Shown piece after piece: positions 1-8,419 of a DNA stretch of 64,000 bases. Position numbers and translations under genes: made by a program. The number at the start of each line of letters is the position of its first letter. Positions within the stretch are counted from its first letter, which is position 1. The notes beneath the pieces are model-generated. The model did no database searches, was not told the origin of the DNA, and was given only the letters and a program-made list of their open reading frames with translations. Origin of the DNA: WLMZ01 sp038227995 (GTDB taxonomy: Bacteria > Actinomycetota > Acidimicrobiia > Acidimicrobiales > Ilumatobacteraceae); the NCBI GenBank assembly GCA_038227995.1, contig JBBRPP010000016.1, positions 38,066 through 102,065 on the forward strand. The letters run 5' to 3'.

Positions 1-1
1 C

Positions 2-70
2 AACGGCTACGGCTACCACGTGTACTTCGCCCCCGCATCGAAGCGGATCATGGCGATGGAACCCGCGTAG
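2..70 (+). CDS. C-terminal end of an unidentified protein (partial)
   Basis: An open frame enters from the left edge and stops with TAG at 68-70, giving 22 residues that begin NGYGYHVYFAP and end MEPA. The composition, with every third position G or C except a few, fits a real gene tail. It is too short to assign a family. It converges with the anti-sigma-like gene on the other strand, and a hairpin lies between the two. Confidence 0.55.
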   Translation, partial: NGYGYHVYFAPASKRIMAMEPA

Positions 71-107
71 GTCGAGACGCTCGCGCAGCCGGCGCATCAC
101 GCAGGGA

Positions 108-136
108 GCAAAAGTCGCATCTACTGCGACCCTTGC
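108..136. terminator. Bidirectional hairpin between convergent genes
   Basis: GTCGCA (114-119), loop TCTAC, TGCGAC (125-130) form a perfect 6-bp stem. It is extended after a 2-nt internal loop by GCAA (108-111) pairing with TTGC (133-136). It sits between two genes that end towards each other. There is no long T-run, so termination is inferred from position and structure. Confidence 0.5.
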
Positions 137-149
137 TGACAGCGTGAGG

Positions 150-2039
150 TCAATGGGTCGTTGACGTCGTTTCCGAGTCCGCTCGTGCCACGAAGGCCGC
201 CTGGAACACGACCGTGCTGGTGCCGGCGGCCGAATCGATCTGCAGCCCGTAGCAGCCGTCGGCCTTCAACCGAATCGAGCTCAGCAGACCGAACCAACCA
301 CCCGCCATCGGATCGAGACCCGCCGTGCCGGTTTGATGCGTGGCTTCGTCCGGCACCAGCAACACGAGATCCGACGTCGGTACAGCGGCTTCACCGAATC
401 GCACTTCCGCATCGCCATCGATCTGTCGCCCACGGATGAGGACCGGCCCGGCTGTGTTGGCGTCGATCGCCCAGACGGTCTTGAGCCCTCCCCACTCGGT
501 CGACTTCCCGACGTCCTCCGATCCGATGAGCGTCGCGCCGCTCTGCCTGAGACCGACAGGCCGGGCGACGCCGTCACCCGCCATCGGACCGAGATCGGTG
601 GACGGTGACGTGAAGAACGTGGTGACCGGGCACGCGCCGTCGACCATCGGCGGCAGCGTGAGCGGTCGAGCACGAAGCGCCGTCTCTGCTGGATCGGTCG
701 TAGGCGTCGGTTCGCTGACTGGCGCCGTCACCACAGACGTGGTCGCGGTCGAGACACCGATAGCAGGGCCGCCACCGCGTTCAAGGGCGACACCGTTCGG
801 CTGACCGAACGGCATGTTGCACTGGCATCCGCCGACGATCGGCGATACGAAACGGGGAAGGTTGACAAGGTGGAGAACGATGCCCGAGGCATCAACGAAC
901 GCGATGTTGGCGACGTCCAGCAGGTTCGGAATCGGCGCGGCGAAGGCAGATCCGTCCTGCCAGCGCGTTACCGGAAGCGTGATCCTCACGGTGTCGGACA
1001 GCTCGACGACCACGTTCTTGACCGATGACGGCGCGAGACCGAACAGAATCACACCGCCGTCCACTCCCGTCGCATCGAGGGCAAGCGCCGGCGCGCTTGG
1101 TGTGCCCAAGCCGGGTGACAGCATCGTGTTCTTCTCCTGTCCATCGACGAACACGCGCATCTCGACGTCGGGAGATGATTGCATCTCGACCGACCACGGA
1201 TGACCGGAGATGATGCCACGGAAGGCCGGCAGCGTCTCGTCGACGCTTGCTGACGGATCGAAGGTCGTGGAGTCACCGGGCAGCTCAGCGCGGCTGACCG
1301 GGACGAGCGAGTTGGCGAGATCGAGCTCTTGCTGGCGGTGGTCGCCGTCCGAGTCTGCCGCGATGGACACGAACAACCCGTTCGATTCGCGCCACTCGAG
1401 TTGGCCGTCGTCGGCATAGCCGTCGAGTCCGCGTACACGCACTCGATCGGTCTCGCCGCCGAGTGGAAGGGTGCCGTCCTCCTCGTGCACCGTCAGTTGG
1501 TACGAGACCCCGGACGACGACGTCAGTCTCACCCTCCAGATCCACAGTTGCACCCCGGTGTAGTTGGGGATGCGTTGACCGCCGATGACCGACCGAACCG
1601 TCCAGCCAGAGGGCAGCTTGGTCACGTCGAAGACGTCGTACGGTCCGAAGTAGGGGCGGTCCCGCTGCAGCGAGCCGACCAACCAGGGATCGAGATCGAT
1701 CGCATGGGGGTCTGCGATGGTCGCGTTCGGCCGAATCGGTCGCGTCGCCACAGAGGCCGGCGGGGTCGGGCCCGCGGGTTGCAAGCGGTCGCGTCGAGCG
1801 ATCCAGACGAGGCCGCTGACGACCAACGCGATGACGGCGGCGGTGGTCAGCGCGGCGACGGCCGGATGCCGTCGCCCGCCAGGACGGTTCCCGAACGACA
1901 CGTCCGTTGACGGCGCCGGCTCTCGCTCTGCCTCCTGCATCAATTCGTGGTGAAGTTCGGTCCAGAACGTCGCCGGCGTGGGTGGCGCTGCGAGCGTCGC
2001 GAGGGCTGAGCGAACCGCGCCATCAGGTTGTTGATCCAT
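150..2039 (-). CDS. Membrane-anchored anti-sigma-factor-like protein
   Basis: This 629-residue protein has a short cytoplasmic N-terminus (about 1-58) and one membrane segment (about 60-81, rich in A, V, L and I). A large, probably extracytoplasmic region of over 500 residues follows, with Thr/Ser-rich stretches near 440-460 and at the end. I chose ATG 2039 because GGAAAGG lies 6 nt upstream; the ATG at 2045 would abut that site. The start overlaps the end of the ECF sigma gene by 17 nt, the usual layout of a sigma/anti-sigma pair. The N-terminal domain has no clear zinc-type HxxxCxxC motif. The anti-sigma role is therefore inferred from topology and neighbourhood, and the extracellular part is not assigned. 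Confidence 0.75.
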   Translation of the reverse strand: MDQQPDGAVRSALATLAAPPTPATFWTELHHELMQEAEREPAPSTDVSFGNRPGGRRHPAVAALTTAAVIALVVSGLVWIARRDRLQPAGPTPPASVATRPIRPNATIADPHAIDLDPWLVGSLQRDRPYFGPYDVFDVTKLPSGWTVRSVIGGQRIPNYTGVQLWIWRVRLTSSSGVSYQLTVHEEDGTLPLGGETDRVRVRGLDGYADDGQLEWRESNGLFVSIAADSDGDHRQQELDLANSLVPVSRAELPGDSTTFDPSASVDETLPAFRGIISGHPWSVEMQSSPDVEMRVFVDGQEKNTMLSPGLGTPSAPALALDATGVDGGVILFGLAPSSVKNVVVELSDTVRITLPVTRWQDGSAFAAPIPNLLDVANIAFVDASGIVLHLVNLPRFVSPIVGGCQCNMPFGQPNGVALERGGGPAIGVSTATTSVVTAPVSEPTPTTDPAETALRARPLTLPPMVDGACPVTTFFTSPSTDLGPMAGDGVARPVGLRQSGATLIGSEDVGKSTEWGGLKTVWAIDANTAGPVLIRGRQIDGDAEVRFGEAAVPTSDLVLLVPDEATHQTGTAGLDPMAGGWFGLLSSIRLKADGCYGLQIDSAAGTSTVVFQAAFVARADSETTSTTH

Positions 2040-2613
2040 CGTCATCCTTTCCGATGTCGAGCACGGCTCGTACGTGCGCACGCGCGCGGCTCAGTCGCGA
2101 CGCGATCGTGCCGGCCGCCACGCCGAGCACTGCGGCGGCCTCGTCGTACGAGAAGCCCTGGCCGTCGACCAACAGCAACGCTGAGCGTTGTTCAACCGGC
2201 AACTGGCCGAGCGCTCGTGCGATGTCGAGACGATCGGACACGGCGGTTGCGAGGTCCGTTGCGGCCGCTCGTCGACCGCTCCAATTGTCGCGATGGAGCC
2301 GCCGACGATTGGCGCGAACGTGGTTGAGTGCGGTCGTGTAGACGATTCGGTGCAACCACGTCGACACCGACGAGTCATGGCGAAACGACGGGAGGGCACG
2401 AAACGCGGCGAGGTAGGCAACCTGCATGACGTCGTCGAGATCGCGGCCGACGAGCCGGTACGCGAACCCACGCAACGCGTCGTCGTGCTCGCGCACGGTC
2501 GCCTCGAACTCGGCCACGCGCTGCGCGGCGACGTCGGTCAACGAACCAGCGATCGCGTGCTCTCCTTGTGTGCCGATGCCTCTTCGACACCGCCACTCGG
2601 GAGATCCTTCCAC
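2023..2613 (-). CDS. ECF (group IV) RNA polymerase sigma factor
   Basis: The protein of about 196 residues shows sigma region 2, around residues 43-98: a DDVMQVAY core, then STWLHRIVYTTALNHVR. After a short linker comes region 4 (about 133-185), with the helix-turn-helix FSYDEAAAVLGVAAGTIASRLSRAR split across recognition helices. There is no region 1.1 or 3, as in the ECF family. It should direct RNA polymerase to stress or envelope promoters when released by the overlapping downstream membrane protein. The start is uncertain: GTG 2613 opens the frame, but region 2 begins about 40 residues later, and an in-frame TTG preceded by AAGGAGAG is also possible. Confidence 0.85.
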   Translation of the reverse strand: MEGSPEWRCRRGIGTQGEHAIAGSLTDVAAQRVAEFEATVREHDDALRGFAYRLVGRDLDDVMQVAYLAAFRALPSFRHDSSVSTWLHRIVYTTALNHVRANRRRLHRDNWSGRRAAATDLATAVSDRLDIARALGQLPVEQRSALLLVDGQGFSYDEAAAVLGVAAGTIASRLSRARAHVRAVLDIGKDDDGSTT

Positions 2614-2705
2614 GGCGCGTCGGTCGCGGAATCAGAGCCGACCCGGCAACAATTCTTTTCGCAGGTCAGGTGCGATTTGTTGGTCGGGAAAGGTCGGGTT
2701 TGAGG

Positions 2706-2735
2706 TTGTGGTGCGAACATCAGTTCGACTAGGGT
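2706..2735 (+). promoter_or_regulatory. Candidate promoter of the DUF222/HNH gene
   Basis: TTGTGG and TAGGGT are separated by 18 nt. The spacer holds the LexA box, and the element lies about 95 nt upstream of the start codon. This was assigned by pattern only. Confidence 0.5.
2713..2728. promoter_or_regulatory. LexA (SOS) box
   Basis: GCGAACATCAGTTCGA contains the inverted repeat CGAAC-N4-GTTCG, matching the actinobacterial/Bacillus LexA consensus. It lies between TTGTGG (2706-2711, -35-like) and TAGGGT (2730-2735, -10-like), with an 18-nt spacer, so a bound repressor would block the promoter of the HNH gene. The site also lies in the intergenic region of the divergent sigma gene. Confidence 0.75.
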
Positions 2736-2827
2736 TTGGTTGTTGATCTTCCCCGATCCACGCTCGGCAGCAGCGGGAATGTTGCCTCGATTCAATGTTT
2801 GAGTGTCTCGCAGCGAAGGGGTGAGTG

Positions 2828-4144
2828 ATGGACGGCAGCGCCGTTTTCGACATGTCAGTTTTCGACGACCCTGCCACGTTGGTCGTGCCGGGTCTCGACG
2901 AATTCCGTTCCCTGTCCGGCTATGCGCGTGACGAACTGTTCATGCGCGTGGAGCGGATGTCGCGCCGCTTGGAAGCCGTCAAAGCAGTGATGCTGGGCGA
3001 GGTGAAATCGTCGTTGTCGTTCTTGGATGATCATCATCACAACTCGCAGGCCTGGTTCCGGGCGGTCACCAATAACACCGCGGGATCGTCGAAGGTGGCG
3101 GTGCAGATCGCGGACTTGTTGGCTGCGCATTCGTTGTTCGCGTTGGCGTTCGCGGCGGGTGAGATCGGCCTCCAACACGTGAAAGCGTTGGCTTCTCTCT
3201 ACGCGAACGAGCGGTGCCGTGACGCGCTGGCACTGGTCGAGCACGAACTCCTCGACGCAGCGAAGACGCTCGTCTACCGCGATTTCACGGTGTGTTGTGA
3301 CCGGTTCAAGGCTCATGCTGATCCGGACGGCACGATGAAAGACCACGCCCTCGCCAAAGAGAACCGCAAAGCCACTTTGTCGATGGTCGGTGAAGGGTTC
3401 ATCCTGCAGATCGAAGGCGACGCGTTGACGGGTGAGATCTTGCAGAACGTCCTCAACGCGCACGCTGACGCCGAGTACGCGACCGACGTCGCCGAACGCT
3501 TGGCCCGTTACGGCGACGACGCGAAGAAGTATCCGTTGCGGCGTACCAACGCGCAACGTCGGTTCGACGCGGTCCAGACGATCTTCGCGAAGGCCGCGGG
3601 CACGCGTGAGATCGCCGATCTGGTGCCGATCGTGAACATCATCTGTACTGAAGCCACACTCGCGGCGGCCGCGCGTGAGTTCTTCGGGACACCGTCGATG
3701 CCGAACGACCATTCGTGGCGTGAGCATTTGTGTGAAACGTCTGACGGGACACCGGTGTCGCCGTATGACCTGATCGTCGCCGCCCTGCTCGGCAACGTCC
3801 GCCGCGTCCTCATCGATTCATGCGGCCGGGTCATCGATCTCGGACGGAAGAGTCGCCTGTTCACCGGTGCCGCGCGTGAAGCAGTCCTGCTCACCGGCGA
3901 CCGCTGCTCCTGGCCCGGATGCCACATGCGTTGCGGCAACATCCAGATCGATCACCTGCAGCCATGGGCGCGGGCGGCCGGGTTGACGAACAGTGTGAAT
4001 GGTGGGCCGTGCTGCCCGATCCACAACCGGGCCAAACACAACCTTGGTGTCACCGTCATCCGCGACGAAACCGGCTGGCACCACTACCGACCCGACGGCA
4101 CCGAAATCGCACCACGACAACAACCACCACCCCAAGCAGCCTGA
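2828..4144 (+). CDS. DUF222 / HNH endonuclease (13E12 repeat family)
   Basis: The 438-residue protein has the long helical DUF222 region typical of mycobacterial 13E12 proteins (about 15-300). A C-terminal HNH nuclease module follows (about 359-405): Cys-x4-Cys, then DHLQPWARAAG, then CCPIHNRAKH, which supplies the metal-binding His/Cys and catalytic His. ATG 2828 was preferred to GTG 2825 because GAAGGGG (2815-2821) then sits 6 nt upstream. It stands alone. Family members are very abundant in actinobacterial genomes and often lie near mobile DNA; the substrate is not known. The upstream LexA box suggests induction by DNA damage, as reported for several M. tuberculosis 13E12 genes. Confidence 0.9.
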   Translation: MDGSAVFDMSVFDDPATLVVPGLDEFRSLSGYARDELFMRVERMSRRLEAVKAVMLGEVKSSLSFLDDHHHNSQAWFRAVTNNTAGSSKVAVQIADLLAAHSLFALAFAAGEIGLQHVKALASLYANERCRDALALVEHELLDAAKTLVYRDFTVCCDRFKAHADPDGTMKDHALAKENRKATLSMVGEGFILQIEGDALTGEILQNVLNAHADAEYATDVAERLARYGDDAKKYPLRRTNAQRRFDAVQTIFAKAAGTREIADLVPIVNIICTEATLAAAAREFFGTPSMPNDHSWREHLCETSDGTPVSPYDLIVAALLGNVRRVLIDSCGRVIDLGRKSRLFTGAAREAVLLTGDRCSWPGCHMRCGNIQIDHLQPWARAAGLTNSVNGGPCCPIHNRAKHNLGVTVIRDETGWHHYRPDGTEIAPRQQPPPQAA

Positions 4145-4280
4145 CCACCGCCCACACACCAGCGGCAGGTCAGGCCCGCAAGCAACCCACGTTGCAATGC
4201 CGCAGCGACCACAGGCATCCGGGATATCCGAGGTACAACGCCCGACACGCGCAAACGTGGTCAGCAAGGCAAACCGAATC

Positions 4281-4302
4281 GGCCGGTCGAACTCGATCGG
4301 CC
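4281..4302. terminator. Hairpin between convergent HNH and btuD genes
   Basis: GGCCGGTC (4281-4288) can pair with GATCGGCC (4295-4302) as an 8-bp stem with one G-T wobble and a 6-nt loop. It is the only clear structure in the 186-nt gap between the two convergent genes. No T-run follows. Confidence 0.35.
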
Positions 4303-4330
4303 GCGTTGGCGCGTCCGGTGACTCGTGCGA

Positions 4331-5113
4331 TCAGCCGGGCTTCATTCGGCGCGGGACCACGACCACGGTGCCGTCGGGTTCGTGCAACACGCTGACGCTC
4401 ACGCCGTAGAACTCACTGAGCGTCTCGGTGCGCAGCACGTGCGCCGCGTCACCGGACGACACGACATGGCCCTGATGCAACAGCACCAGCCGATCGCTGT
4501 ACAGACCGGCGAGGGTGAGGTCGTGCATCGCCGACACCACCGTGAGGCCGTGCTCGTGGCGCAGCCGATCGACGAGTTCGAGTGCCTGCTGCTGGTGGCC
4601 GATGTCGAGGGCGCTGGTCGGCTCGTCGAGCAACAGGATCGGCGCCTCCTGGGCAAGCGCTCGAGCGATGACCAGGCGCTGCCGCTCTCCACCGCTGAGC
4701 GTGCCGAGCGGCCGGTCGGCGAACTCGGACAGCTCCAAGCGACGCAGGACATCAGCGACGAGATCGCGGTCGCGGCGGGTCTCCTGGCCGAAGTAGCTGA
4801 CGTATGGGTTGCGGCCGAGCAAGACGTACTCGGCGCCCGTCATCTCGTCGGGCAACTCAGGTGCCTGCGGCACGTACGCGACCAACTCGGCACGCCGCCG
4901 CGGCGAGCGCATCGACAGCGGCGATCCGTCGACCAGCACCTCGCCGTCGTGGTCGACCAGCCCGGCGACCGCGCGCAGGATGCTGGACTTGCCGGCGCCG
5001 TTCGGACCGATGAGGCACAGCCACTCTCCCGGTCGGACTGTGTCGGTGAAGGTCTCGACCGCGACGCGCGAGCGGTAGTGCACCGTCAGCCGATCGAACG
5101 CGAGCGAGCTCAT
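4331..5113 (-). CDS. btuD: Cobalamin ABC importer, ATP-binding protein
   Basis: The 260-residue ATPase of the FecE/BtuD class has Walker A GPNGAGKSS (36-44), the Q-loop at VPQAPE, signature LSGGERQ (139-145), Walker B LLLDEP (catalytic Glu near 164) and the H-loop at SAMHDLTLAG. It should energise the BtuC permease. Its ATG (5111-5113) overlaps the btuC stop by 4 nt, so the two are translationally coupled. Iron-siderophore or haem importers have the same fold. Vitamin B12 is chosen because the operon starts with a cobalamin riboswitch. Confidence 0.88.
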   Translation of the reverse strand: MSSLAFDRLTVHYRSRVAVETFTDTVRPGEWLCLIGPNGAGKSSILRAVAGLVDHDGEVLVDGSPLSMRSPRRRAELVAYVPQAPELPDEMTGAEYVLLGRNPYVSYFGQETRRDRDLVADVLRRLELSEFADRPLGTLSGGERQRLVIARALAQEAPILLLDEPTSALDIGHQQQALELVDRLRHEHGLTVVSAMHDLTLAGLYSDRLVLLHQGHVVSSGDAAHVLRTETLSEFYGVSVSVLHEPDGTVVVVPRRMKPG

Positions 5114-6123
5114 GACACCGCCTTTCGGCGCAGCACGATGATGAAGAAGGGTGCACCGATGAAGGCGGTCACCACACCGATCGGTGTCTCCGCCGGTGAT
5201 TGCACCACGCGCCCGACGAGATCGGCGATGATCAGGAACGCGGCGCCGAAGACCACGCTCAACGGCAGCAGTCGTCGGTACGAGCTACCGGCCAACAGCC
5301 GGATCATGTGCGGCACGACGATACCCACGAAGCCGATGAGGCCGCTGACACTGACAACCGCAGCGGTTCCGAATGTTGCAGCGATCACGACGATGAGGCG
5401 GACACGACGCACATCGGTGCCGAGCGCGGACGCCTCGTCGTCGCCGACGCGCAGCACGTCGAGGTGACGCCGATGGGCGAGCAGGATGCCTCCGCTGATG
5501 ACCACGTAAGGAATGACGAGGCGGACGTCACGCCACGTCGCACCGGTGAGTCGACCGAGGATCCAGTCGTACACGATCTTGATCACGTCGTTGTGGCGCT
5601 GCAGCACGAACGCCTGGATCGCCGTGGTGAGCGACGTCACCGCGACCCCGGCAAGCACCAGCGTGACGCTGTTGCGCACACCGCCGAAGGCCGTTCCTGC
5701 GACATACGTGACAGCGACCGCTGCCAAACCCATCCCGAACGCCGCCAAGGGCAACGGATCGATCCACCAGCCGGCTGTCGACGCACGACCCCACGCGAAC
5801 ACGATCGTCGCCCCCAGCCCCGCACCGGCCGCCACACCCAGGAGGTATGGGTCGACGAGCGGGTTGCGGAACACGCCCTGATAGCTCGCGCCGGCGAGCG
5901 ACAACATCGCGCCGACGATGCCGGCGAGGACGACGCGCGGCATGCGAATCGTCCAGACGATGTTCCAGTTCGCCGACGAGATCCGACCTGCAGGTCCGAT
6001 CATCACGCCGAGCACGAGCGCAATCGCGAGCGTGACGACAGCGATGATCATCCACCGCACCATCCCCCACTGGCGCCGTGTGCGCGCCACCGGGGATGCC
6101 GTGATGAGTGACTCGACTGCCAT
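5110..6123 (-). CDS. btuC: Cobalamin ABC importer, FecCD/BtuC-type permease
   Basis: The 337-residue polytopic protein of the FecCD family has about ten hydrophobic segments. Its hallmarks are RMPRVVLAGIVGAMLSLAG near the N-terminus, NPLVDPYLLGVAAGAGLGA, and a late GFVGIVVPHMIR motif that contacts the ATPase. ATG 6123 was chosen over the TTG 12 nt upstream because a GAG-rich site precedes it and family members start close to the first helix. The gap from btuF is 26 nt. Like btuD, the family alone does not separate B12 from siderophore substrates. Confidence 0.88.
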   Translation of the reverse strand: MAVESLITASPVARTRRQWGMVRWMIIAVVTLAIALVLGVMIGPAGRISSANWNIVWTIRMPRVVLAGIVGAMLSLAGASYQGVFRNPLVDPYLLGVAAGAGLGATIVFAWGRASTAGWWIDPLPLAAFGMGLAAVAVTYVAGTAFGGVRNSVTLVLAGVAVTSLTTAIQAFVLQRHNDVIKIVYDWILGRLTGATWRDVRLVIPYVVISGGILLAHRRHLDVLRVGDDEASALGTDVRRVRLIVVIAATFGTAAVVSVSGLIGFVGIVVPHMIRLLAGSSYRRLLPLSVVFGAAFLIIADLVGRVVQSPAETPIGVVTAFIGAPFFIIVLRRKAVS

Positions 6124-6149
6124 CTCGCTCGCCAACCGTCCGCTGTTCG

Positions 6150-7190
6150 TCAGCCGGTCGTCGCCGTGGACGACGTGCCCGACAGGGCGGCCGCCACGGC
6201 CTGGACGTAGTCGACGATGCGTGGTCCCCAGCGCGATGCGATGTCATCGTCGAGGGCGATGACGTGTGCGTCCTTCACGGCGGCAATCGGAGCCCAACCC
6301 GGGCGAGCAGCCACCGCCGCAGGCGTTTGCTGGCAGCACTTGGTGTCGGCGAGGAAGATGAACGCCGGGTTCTGCTCGACGATGAACTCCGACGACAACT
6401 GCGGGTAGTCGTTGCCGACCGGGCCCTTGTCGGCGATGTCGACGAGACCGAACAACGAATAGATCGACCCGATGAAGGTCTTCGATGTGACGCTGTAGTA
6501 CGTGGGGTCGAGTTCGTGGTAGTAGGTCAGCGCCTTCGACGTGTCGGGCACTGACGAAACAGCAGTCGATATCGCCTTCTGCATGGCGCCGACGACGGTG
6601 GCCGCCTGGGCGACATGTCCCGTCGAAACGCCGAGCTGGCCGATCTGGGCGTAGACGTCGTCGAACGTGCTTGCGGCCGGGCCAACCCAGACGTTGATGC
6701 CGAGCGCGTCGAGTTGCTTCGACAGCCCGGTCGAGTCGTCACTGATCGCGACGAGGTCGGGTTTCAACGCGGCGATGGCTTCGACGTTGGGCTGATAGCC
6801 GGACAGGTCGTGCGGCTTCTTCAACGCCTCGGCCGGAAAGTTCGACTGGTCGTCGACCGCGATCACCTGCGCACCGGCGCCGATCGCGAAGAGCATCTCG
6901 GTTGCAGTCGGCGACAGGCTGACGATCTTGTTCGCGACCGGGATCGAGGCTGAGTCCGGTGTGCTGGGCACGGCCGGTGACGTCGTCGCAGACGATGCGC
7001 TGCTGGACGGCGCTGAGTCGGCAGTGGTTGCGACAACCGATCCGGCCGTCGTCGCAACGCTGCTCGGCGTTGTCGAACTTGCGGCCGTGACTGGCACCGC
7101 TGTGGTGCTCGTCGACTTCGCATCCGAGCCGCAGCCCGTTGCGGTGATCAACAGTGCGGCACTTGCCGCGATCAACCAATTTCGTTTCAT
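6150..7190 (-). CDS. btuF: Cobalamin-binding lipoprotein of the ABC importer
   Basis: The 346-residue lipoprotein starts MKRNWLIAASAALLITATGC; the lipobox Cys is residue 20, so the mature protein is anchored outside the membrane. A Ser/Thr/Ala-rich linker (about 24-85) tethers a BtuF/FhuD-type binding domain that starts at VANKIVSLSPTATEMLFAIG and carries the PDLVAIS and YPQLS motifs of the fold. The start at ATG 7190 is fixed by the signal peptide and by GGAGG at 7195-7199. The reading frame stays open upstream through the riboswitch, but that part is leader RNA, not protein. Confidence 0.9.
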   Translation of the reverse strand: MKRNWLIAASAALLITATGCGSDAKSTSTTAVPVTAASSTTPSSVATTAGSVVATTADSAPSSSASSATTSPAVPSTPDSASIPVANKIVSLSPTATEMLFAIGAGAQVIAVDDQSNFPAEALKKPHDLSGYQPNVEAIAALKPDLVAISDDSTGLSKQLDALGINVWVGPAASTFDDVYAQIGQLGVSTGHVAQAATVVGAMQKAISTAVSSVPDTSKALTYYHELDPTYYSVTSKTFIGSIYSLFGLVDIADKGPVGNDYPQLSSEFIVEQNPAFIFLADTKCCQQTPAAVAARPGWAPIAAVKDAHVIALDDDIASRWGPRIVDYVQAVAAALSGTSSTATTG

Positions 7191-7194
7191 GGAT

Positions 7195-7211
7195 CCTCCA
7201 AAGAGTGGAGG
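7195..7211 (-). promoter_or_regulatory. Hairpin sequestering the btuF ribosome-binding site
   Basis: On the minus strand CCTCCA, loop CTCTT, TGGAGG form a perfect 6-bp stem. Its 3' arm is the Shine-Dalgarno sequence of btuF, 4 nt before the ATG. It is the likely expression platform of the adjacent riboswitch: B12 binding would favour the closed hairpin and stop translation. Confidence 0.75.
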
Positions 7212-7268
7212 ACAAAGTCGCGTCACAGCGGCGATAGCCGCGAAACCGCCCTTGCCTCGAGGGAACTG

Positions 7269-7398
7269 GGTTTGCGGACACGAATGCAGGCGACCGGACT
7301 CGTCGAATCGCACGCGATTCGAACCACCGTTGCGGGTCAGTGCCGGGATCTCACCGGACTTCGCTGACAATCGGGTCATCGGCCTCGCAAGCGAAACC
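7269..7398 (-). ncRNA. Cobalamin (adenosylcobalamin-type) riboswitch aptamer
   Basis: On the minus strand the conserved core GGTGAGATCCCGGCACTG followed by CCCGCAACGGT lies at 7355-7326, and the B12 box GAGTCCGGTCGCCTGCAT at 7301-7284. A variable hairpin, GAATCGCACGCGATTC, sits between them (7305-7320). The closing P1 helix is GGTTTcGC (7398-7391) with GCAAACC (7275-7269), one base bulged. It lies directly upstream of btuFCD, as expected for B12 uptake genes repressed by cobalamin. Confidence 0.9.
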
Positions 7399-7457
7399 GA
7401 CGTCGGCACAGTAGCGCACGAAATCGCGAAGCGGATGCGTGATCGTCAGGATCCTCG

Positions 7458-8396
7458 TCAGGTACCGGTCAGCCTCGCGACGATCGGCGCGAACTCGCGC
7501 ACCTTGTCGGCCGGAATGACCGTGTACGAGTAGCCCCAGCGTTCGCGTCGGGCCTGCAGGCGTTCGGCGATCTCGGTCGGTGATCCGATCAGGGTGAGCG
7601 GCGAACCGAGAAGGCTCGTCGCGTCGGTCTCGAAGAAGCCGGCGATCATCTCCGCGAAACCGGTCGTGTCCTCGGTGACCTCGGCAACCGACAACCAGGC
7701 GTTGATCTCGAGGTCGTCGAAGCGGGCACCCGCGCCTTCGCGCAGCCAGCCAACCTTCTCGTCGATCCGCTGCGGCAGTGCATCCTGAGCGGCGGCGGTG
7801 TCGATCTCGCCCGAGTGAATCGACGCGTTGACACCGACGATGTCTGCGACCTGGCCGGCGAAGCGCATCACCCGGCGCTGTCCCCCGGCGATCACGATGG
7901 GTGGACCGCCGGCGTTGAACGGCTTCGGCGTTCCGTCGAGATCGGTGATCTCGTAGTGCTCGCCCTTGAACGTGACCGGCTCGTTGGAGAACAGGCCCTT
8001 CAGGATCGTGACGTGTTCGATCATCCGGTCGACGCGCACCTTGGGCGAATCCATCGGGATGCCGGCGCGGGTGTAGTCGAGCTTCTTCCAGCCGGCGCCG
8101 AGGCCGAGCTCGAGTCGACCCTCCGACAGCAGATCGATGGTGGCCAGTTCGCGGGCGAGAACGGCCGGATGGCGGTAGTCGCAGTCGAGGACAAGCGCAC
8201 CCACCTTCAACGTGGTGGTCGCGGCCGCTGTCATCGCCATCGCTGCGATCGGGCCATACCCCTCGTCCATGTGGTCGGGAACGAAGACCGTCGAGTATCC
8301 GAGCGATTCGATTTCGCGGGCCGAATCGGCCCAGGACAGCCCGTCGAGGGGCTGATGCATCTCCGTTGCGAATCGGAACTTCCGTGGGTGCGCCAT
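7458..8396 (-). CDS. LLM-class F420-dependent oxidoreductase
   Basis: The 312-residue protein has the bacterial-luciferase-like TIM barrel. After MAHPRKFRFATEMHQPLDG come ESLGYSTVFVPDHM, a KVGALVLDCDYRHPAVLARE segment, LSEGRLELGLGAGW and ERWGYSYTVIP near the end. These match the LLM F420 family (TIGR03621-like), which uses reduced deazaflavin F420 to reduce or oxidise unknown substrates. ATG 8396 was chosen because the conserved N-terminal strand begins there; the frame upstream is open but not family-like. The substrate cannot be told from sequence. It is one of three such enzymes in the window. It ends 60 nt upstream of the B12 riboswitch on the same strand. Confidence 0.88.
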   Translation of the reverse strand: MAHPRKFRFATEMHQPLDGLSWADSAREIESLGYSTVFVPDHMDEGYGPIAAMAMTAAATTTLKVGALVLDCDYRHPAVLARELATIDLLSEGRLELGLGAGWKKLDYTRAGIPMDSPKVRVDRMIEHVTILKGLFSNEPVTFKGEHYEITDLDGTPKPFNAGGPPIVIAGGQRRVMRFAGQVADIVGVNASIHSGEIDTAAAQDALPQRIDEKVGWLREGAGARFDDLEINAWLSVAEVTEDTTGFAEMIAGFFETDATSLLGSPLTLIGSPTEIAERLQARRERWGYSYTVIPADKVREFAPIVARLTGT

Positions 8397-8419
8397 GGGG
8401 CGACAGTAACGGAGGTGCT

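Noticed and set aside
7191..7409. N-terminal extension of BtuF through the leader
   Set aside because: The frame is open by chance; the signal peptide, the ribosome-binding site and the riboswitch place the start at 7190.
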